A stretch of 64,000 nt of DNA from positions 2,542,001-2,606,000 of the forward strand of contig CAVNZM010000007.1 of assembly GCA_963693365.1 (NCBI GenBank). The letters run 5' to 3'. This document shows, piece by piece, positions 60,487-64,000 of the stretch. Both the position numbers and the translations under genes were made by a program. The number at the start of each line of letters is the position of its first letter. The first letter of the stretch is position 1. This DNA comes from Amoebidium appalachense. Taxonomy: Eukaryota > Ichthyosporea. The notes beneath the pieces were generated by a model. It saw only the letters and a list, made by a program, of their open reading frames with translations. It was not told the DNA's origin and ran no database searches.

Positions 60487-60542
60487 GGGGGGGGGGGGAG
60501 GGGAGGGGAGAGTCAGCCACTGATTGAGCATGTGTGTGTGTG

Positions 60543-60574
<32 letters not shown>

Positions 60575-62334
60575 TGTGCGCGCGCACGTGTTGTGTGTGT
60601 GTGTATGTGTGCGCGCACACAAGCATATGTGTTATAGGGTAAAAGCAACCCATGATCACGTCTGTGCACTTGTGGGCATGTGGGTGTATACACGAGTGGG
60701 TGTGCATGCATGTGTGTGTCTGTGTGTGAGTTAGTTTGGTAGATGTGTGAGTGGGCGAGTGTATGTGTACACATGTGTGTGATTGTGTGTGTGGGGGGGG
60801 GGGGGGGGGGGAGGGGGGGGGAGGGTTTAGGTGTGTGGGTGAATGGGTGGGGAAAAAGGTAAATATCTGCCTTTAAAAAGTTCCTTCTGCTTTTTTCTTT
60901 GTGTGTGTGTGTGTGTGTGTGTGTGCATGTTTGTGTGTGCATCTGCATGTGTGTGTTGGTGCGTGCCCGTGTACGTGCGGATGTGCAACACATGCATGTA
61001 CAGGTGATATCTAAAACAGAGCCCATCATGCACCCTCGGCGGCAGGAGGGCACCGCAGTGGGGGGAAAGGGGAGGGGGGGAAGGGAACGTGGGGGATGGG
61101 GATGGGGGAAGGGGGAAGGAGGGCCGGGGGGATGGGTATACATACACATTCGAGAAAGCGCCAAGCACAGACAGGAACACAAAAGCGCTTGCAATCTGGG
61201 AGCCAATCTTCTCCTTCTGCAGGTCCACACCCATGGCCTTGTACGTGTTCTCCAGCCCCTCCACTATCTTCTCCCTCTTCCTTGCATCCATCTTGGCTTT
61301 GCCTTCAAGTTGCGCCTTTTCACGTTCCACTGTGGGGAAGAGGGGGGATTGAGAGGAGGGGAGGGGGGGGGGGGGGGGGGGGGGAGGGAAAGGGAAGGAT
61401 GGGAAAGCGGGGGGTGGGGAGAGGGGAAGAGGGGAGGGTGGGGGGGGTTGGGGGGAGGGACAGGGGAAGGGGGGAGGGCGGAGGGTTGGGGGGAGAGGTT
61501 GAAGGCGGGGGGAGGGGGGGGGGGGGGGAGGGAGGGAGGGGAGGTGCAGAGGATTAGATGTCTTGGAGGAGTAAATTACCCCCCCCCCCCCCCCCCCCCG
61601 ACCTTTCTTATATAACCCCCCCCCCCCCCTTCCCAAACCGCTCCCTTTCTCTCTCCCCCCACCTCCTCCCCCCTCCTACCCCACTTTGGCCTCCCCGCCC
61701 TTCACACTCACAGTGAAAGACACGCCTACATACTACACACACACACCCCTCAAAAATTAAGGGGGGAGGGGGGGATGCATTATGATACACGGGAGGAAGC
61801 ACAAATTTACAACTAGTGTAGGAATGTGGATACCCAAAAAGGGAACAAAAAGAAAGTTGTGTGTGTGTGTGCACGCGCGCATGTGTGCAGGGGAAACGGG
61901 AGTGGGGCAGAGGGGTGGAGGACGCAAGGGGGGGAGGGGGGAGAGGAGTGGGGGAACAAGGAAACGAAGGAGAAGTTGCTTGGAGCAGAGAAAACGTTAA
62001 TAAAACCTGAGTAAAGCAAAACCTAGAAGGAGCACCGAGCAAGGAATGGAGAGTGTCACATTGTGGCCTCCCCCCCCCCCCCCCCCCCCCCCCCCCACAC
62101 ACACACACCAAAAAAAAAAAAAAAAGGGGATAAGCATGGTGTGTCTGTGTTGTGTTTGTGTGTGTGTGTACAGGTGTGGAGAAGGGTATCATGGGATGCC
62201 ACCGGGAAAAGGCATCGAGGGGGAGGAAGGGGGGGGGGGGGGGGGGGGGTTGAATGCATCACAGAGTACGAAGTGCACACTCACGACCGAGAACCATATT
62301 GCAGATGGGCCCAGGGGTGCTCACATGGGTGTTA

Positions 62335-62385
<51 letters not shown>

Positions 62386-62666
62386 GTGGGTGCGTGGGTG
62401 CGTGTACACATGCATACGTGTGAGTGTGAGTGTGAGTAGGTGAGTGAGTGAGTGTGTGAGTGTGTGCGCGTGTGCGCGCGTGCATGTGTGCGTGTCAATG
62501 TGTGTGGGTATGTGTTCTCCGAGGGGGAGAGGGGGTTTGAATGCGTCATAAAGTACGAAGTACAGGGGGGGGGGGGGGGGGGTTCTACTCTTCTCCCTGT
62601 GCCTCTCCATCTGGGCCACGATGCTCTTGTACGATTCTTTCCTGTACAGCAGATAATAGTTGACCA
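59218..62666 (-). CDS. TMCO1: TMCO1-like ER membrane protein (5' exon missing from the window)
   Basis: Exons 62589-62666, 61146-61329, 60284-60447 and 59218-59279 join in phase to about 162 codons. Human TMCO1 has 188 residues, and the missing ~27 match the first transmembrane segment, so exon 1 is upstream. TMCO1 is an Oxa1-superfamily ER protein linked to membrane-protein insertion and calcium release. Visible here: YRKESYKSIVAQMERHREK, a long coiled coil, SAFVFLSVLGAFSNVFEGLV, then GKLPFVPFGFIQGMSHRGL (close to human AKLPFTPLSYIQGLSHR) and a last membrane segment. The C-terminus is VAPKRGVEEPSMF to PKPE. The last intron ends without AG. Confidence 0.9.
59282..59366. repeat. (GT)n touching TMCO1 exon 5
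   Basis: About 42 GT units. In transcript sense, a CA repeat where the last acceptor should be. Confidence 0.95.
59510..59720. repeat. 21-bp imperfect tandem repeat in TMCO1 intron 4
   Basis: Units of the form AACATACAAAATACGRGGAA, about nine to ten copies with point changes. Length 21 keeps several frames open, giving KYEEQHT-like repeats on the plus strand. Confidence 0.9.
60100..60250. repeat. (GA)n array in TMCO1 intron 4
   Basis: GA repeats with two GAGCACTGAGA interruptions. Confidence 0.93.
60284..60447 (-). CDS. TMCO1: TMCO1 exon 4 (conserved core)
   Basis: Acceptor CACACATAG|GTTC at a CA repeat; donor TTTG|GTGCGT. Carries KLPFVPFGFIQGMSHRG. Confidence 0.94.
60448..61145. repeat. 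GT/G repeat-rich TMCO1 intron 3
   Basis: GT then G run next to exon 4, then GT/GC-rich DNA and G-rich tracts. Confidence 0.85.
61146..61329 (-). CDS. TMCO1: TMCO1 exon 3 (coiled coil and transmembrane segment)
   Basis: Acceptor CTTCCCCACAG|TG; donor AATGT|GTATGT. 184 nt. Confidence 0.92.
62249..62330 (+). repeat. Dispersed G-flanked repeat, copy 14 (diverged)
   Basis: G run, then TTGAATGCATCACAGAGTAC, GAAGTGCACACTCACGACCG and AGAACCATATTGCAG. Confidence 0.75.
62535..62564 (+). repeat. Dispersed G-flanked repeat, copy 15 (30-bp fragment)
   Basis: TTTGAATGCGTCATAAAGTA then CGAAGTACAG between G-rich tracts, just downstream (in transcript sense) of TMCO1 exon 2. Confidence 0.75.
62589..62666 (-). 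CDS. TMCO1: TMCO1 exon 2
   Basis: Acceptor TTTTCCCCTCAG|TG; donor AAGA|GTAGAA. Encodes VNYYLLYRKESYKSIVAQM. Confidence 0.88.
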
Positions 62667-63590
62667 CTGAGGGGAAAAACATAAAACAACTGTCAGCAAC
62701 TCAACGCACAGCAAAAAGGCTATAACAGTGACCTCAAGGACCCCCACCCCCCATCCCCCACCTCCCCCACAAACACACTCTCCCCAACACGCCCCCCATC
62801 CCCCCCCCCCCCCCCCAAAAAAAGGGGGGGGGGGGGGGGGAAATAGGGGGAGGGTGGGGTGGAGGGGGGAGGGGAGGGGAAGAGGTGTTCCCGGGCAACC
62901 CTATGATCTCTTGGGGTTTTAGTTTCCACTACAGCCACAGTTCTCATCACCGACCATTTGGTCATCTTGGAATTTATTCGACACAAAAAACACCCTCGAC
63001 CCAACCCACGCAACGACCTTTCACTCCCACTATGCTCCGGCAGTGCAAAATTTGCTATACTCTCTGCAAGCAGTCTTCTCCCCCTGTACCCTCCCCCCCC
63101 CCCCCCCCCCCTCTCCCCCAATTCCATCTCCAATACCCCTCTCCTAAACCATCTTCCTTCATCTCCCCAGCTCTTCCATGTCACTCTACCCACACACACT
63201 CTCTCTCTTCCTTCCCGTTGATAGTGATCAACATTTTTCCCCTCTTTGCACACGTGCCCACATCTCTCCCCTCCTGAGCTCCACTCTCCCTTCCCACCCC
63301 CCAAACAAATTCTCCTCTTGGTTCAGCTCTATCGAGTCCACCTCCACAACACTTGATCTCTCGCCTATTTGCCCTGCCCTCTCCCTCCCTACTTCATCAC
63401 CCCCCCCCCCCCCCCCCCAAAAAAAAAAAAGAAAAAAATAAAACAAAAAACGCCGCTCCCACACACATCACCGCCTCCCCACCTGTCTCTCTCCCCTTTA
63501 CCCACACCACGGCCCAAAAGTAACATCAAATATCTTTCTTCAGCAAGCAAGGGGATGAAAAAACGCAAAGACGAACAGCCGTTGAGAGAT
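62667..63590. other. Upstream of TMCO1 exon 2, no exon recognised
   Basis: C/T-rich sequence. I looked for a hydrophobic first exon on the minus strand and found none. Confidence 0.5.
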
Positions 63591-63604
63591 GGAAGGAACC
63601 AAAT

Positions 63605-63666
<62 letters not shown>

Positions 63667-63881
63667 GTGTTGTGTGTGTGTGTGTGGGCGCACACACGTG
63701 TAAGTGTGTGTGCATGTGTGTTGGTGTGCGGGAGGGAGGGGGAGACGCAGAAGCAAGGGGGGCGGAGGGCGGGGCAGAGAGAGAGAGATACAGGCAGGAG
63801 CGAGAGAGAGAGGGAGGGAGGGAGAGAGAGAGATAGATAGAGAGAGCTCACTGAGAGAGAGAGAGGGGGGGGGGGGGGAGG

Positions 63882-63939
<58 letters not shown>

Positions 63940-64000
63940 AGAGAAAAAAAGAGAGAGAGGCGGAGAGAGAGAGAGAGAGAGAGCGAGAGGAGAGAGAGAA
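63605..64000. repeat. (GT)n and (GA)n arrays at the right edge
   Basis: GT repeats to about 63725, then GA-rich repeats to the end of the window. Confidence 0.95.

Larger units (their letters stand above)
61330..62588. other. TMCO1 intron 2: G and C runs, GT repeats, dispersed repeats
   Basis: G-rich 61340-61540, C runs at 61580, 61617 and 62070, GT arrays at 62160 and 62340, and dispersed repeat copies 14 and 15. No exon found. Confidence 0.7.

Noticed and set aside
62720-63304. First exon of TMCO1
   Set aside because: No minus-strand stretch here encodes a hydrophobic first membrane segment with a donor of the right phase.

Overview
This is eukaryotic nuclear DNA from an organism I cannot name. 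The genes are split by many GT-AG introns. The gene set is a full-domain PARP1, TMCO1, a BtpA-family protein, a 7TM receptor fused to an RGS domain, a trypsin-like protease and a Ty1/copia element. Most non-coding DNA is simple sequence: (GT)n/(CA)n, (GA)n/(CT)n, (TGCG)n and G or C runs up to 63 bases. The 7TM-RGS protein and BtpA would suit a protist or alga, but nothing here settles the lineage. Every donor I placed is GT, which argues against a dinoflagellate.

Layout. (1) 440-23109, minus strand: PARP1 in at least 23 exons, about 88% intron. It encodes 912 residues before running off the left edge: ZnF1, ZnF2, PADR1/Zn3, BRCT, WGR, helical regulatory domain and the start of the ADP-ribosyltransferase domain. 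(2) 25397-25792, minus: a 131-residue lysine/cysteine-rich protein of unknown function. (3) 26-33 kb: C/G runs and CA/CT repeats with a few exon-like islands. (4) 33651-34804, plus: a secreted trypsin-like protease with a probable 1-nt frameshift in its tail. (5) 36156-36237: tRNA-Ser(UGA). (6) 36659-43396, plus: a BtpA-family gene in four exons (273 aa). (7) 44.2-45.2 kb: a large CT/GT/AT/GA block with inverted repeats. (8) 46165-52042: a complete copia element with indistinguishable 765-bp LTRs and a TATTT target duplication. (9) 53355-56783, plus: the 7TM-RGS gene in four exons. (10) 59218-62666, minus: TMCO1, whose first exon lies off the right edge or was not found.

Main observations. 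Exon edges have been copied in tandem into flanking DNA at three places (PARP1 exon 6 end, BtpA exon 2 start, BtpA exon 4 end), leaving decoy splice sites or partial exons. Microsatellites supply many splice sites directly: (CA)nG acceptors and GTGTGT donors. A dispersed short repeat family of at least 15 copies always has one end in a G/C run, often followed by (GT/CA)n, so it may be a retroposon whose tail seeds this genome's microsatellites. The copia gag ORF starts inside the LTR and reads through a primer-binding site that matches the anticodon arm of initiator tRNA-Met.

The genes do not form an operon or a shared pathway. Each is an independent housekeeping or signalling gene.
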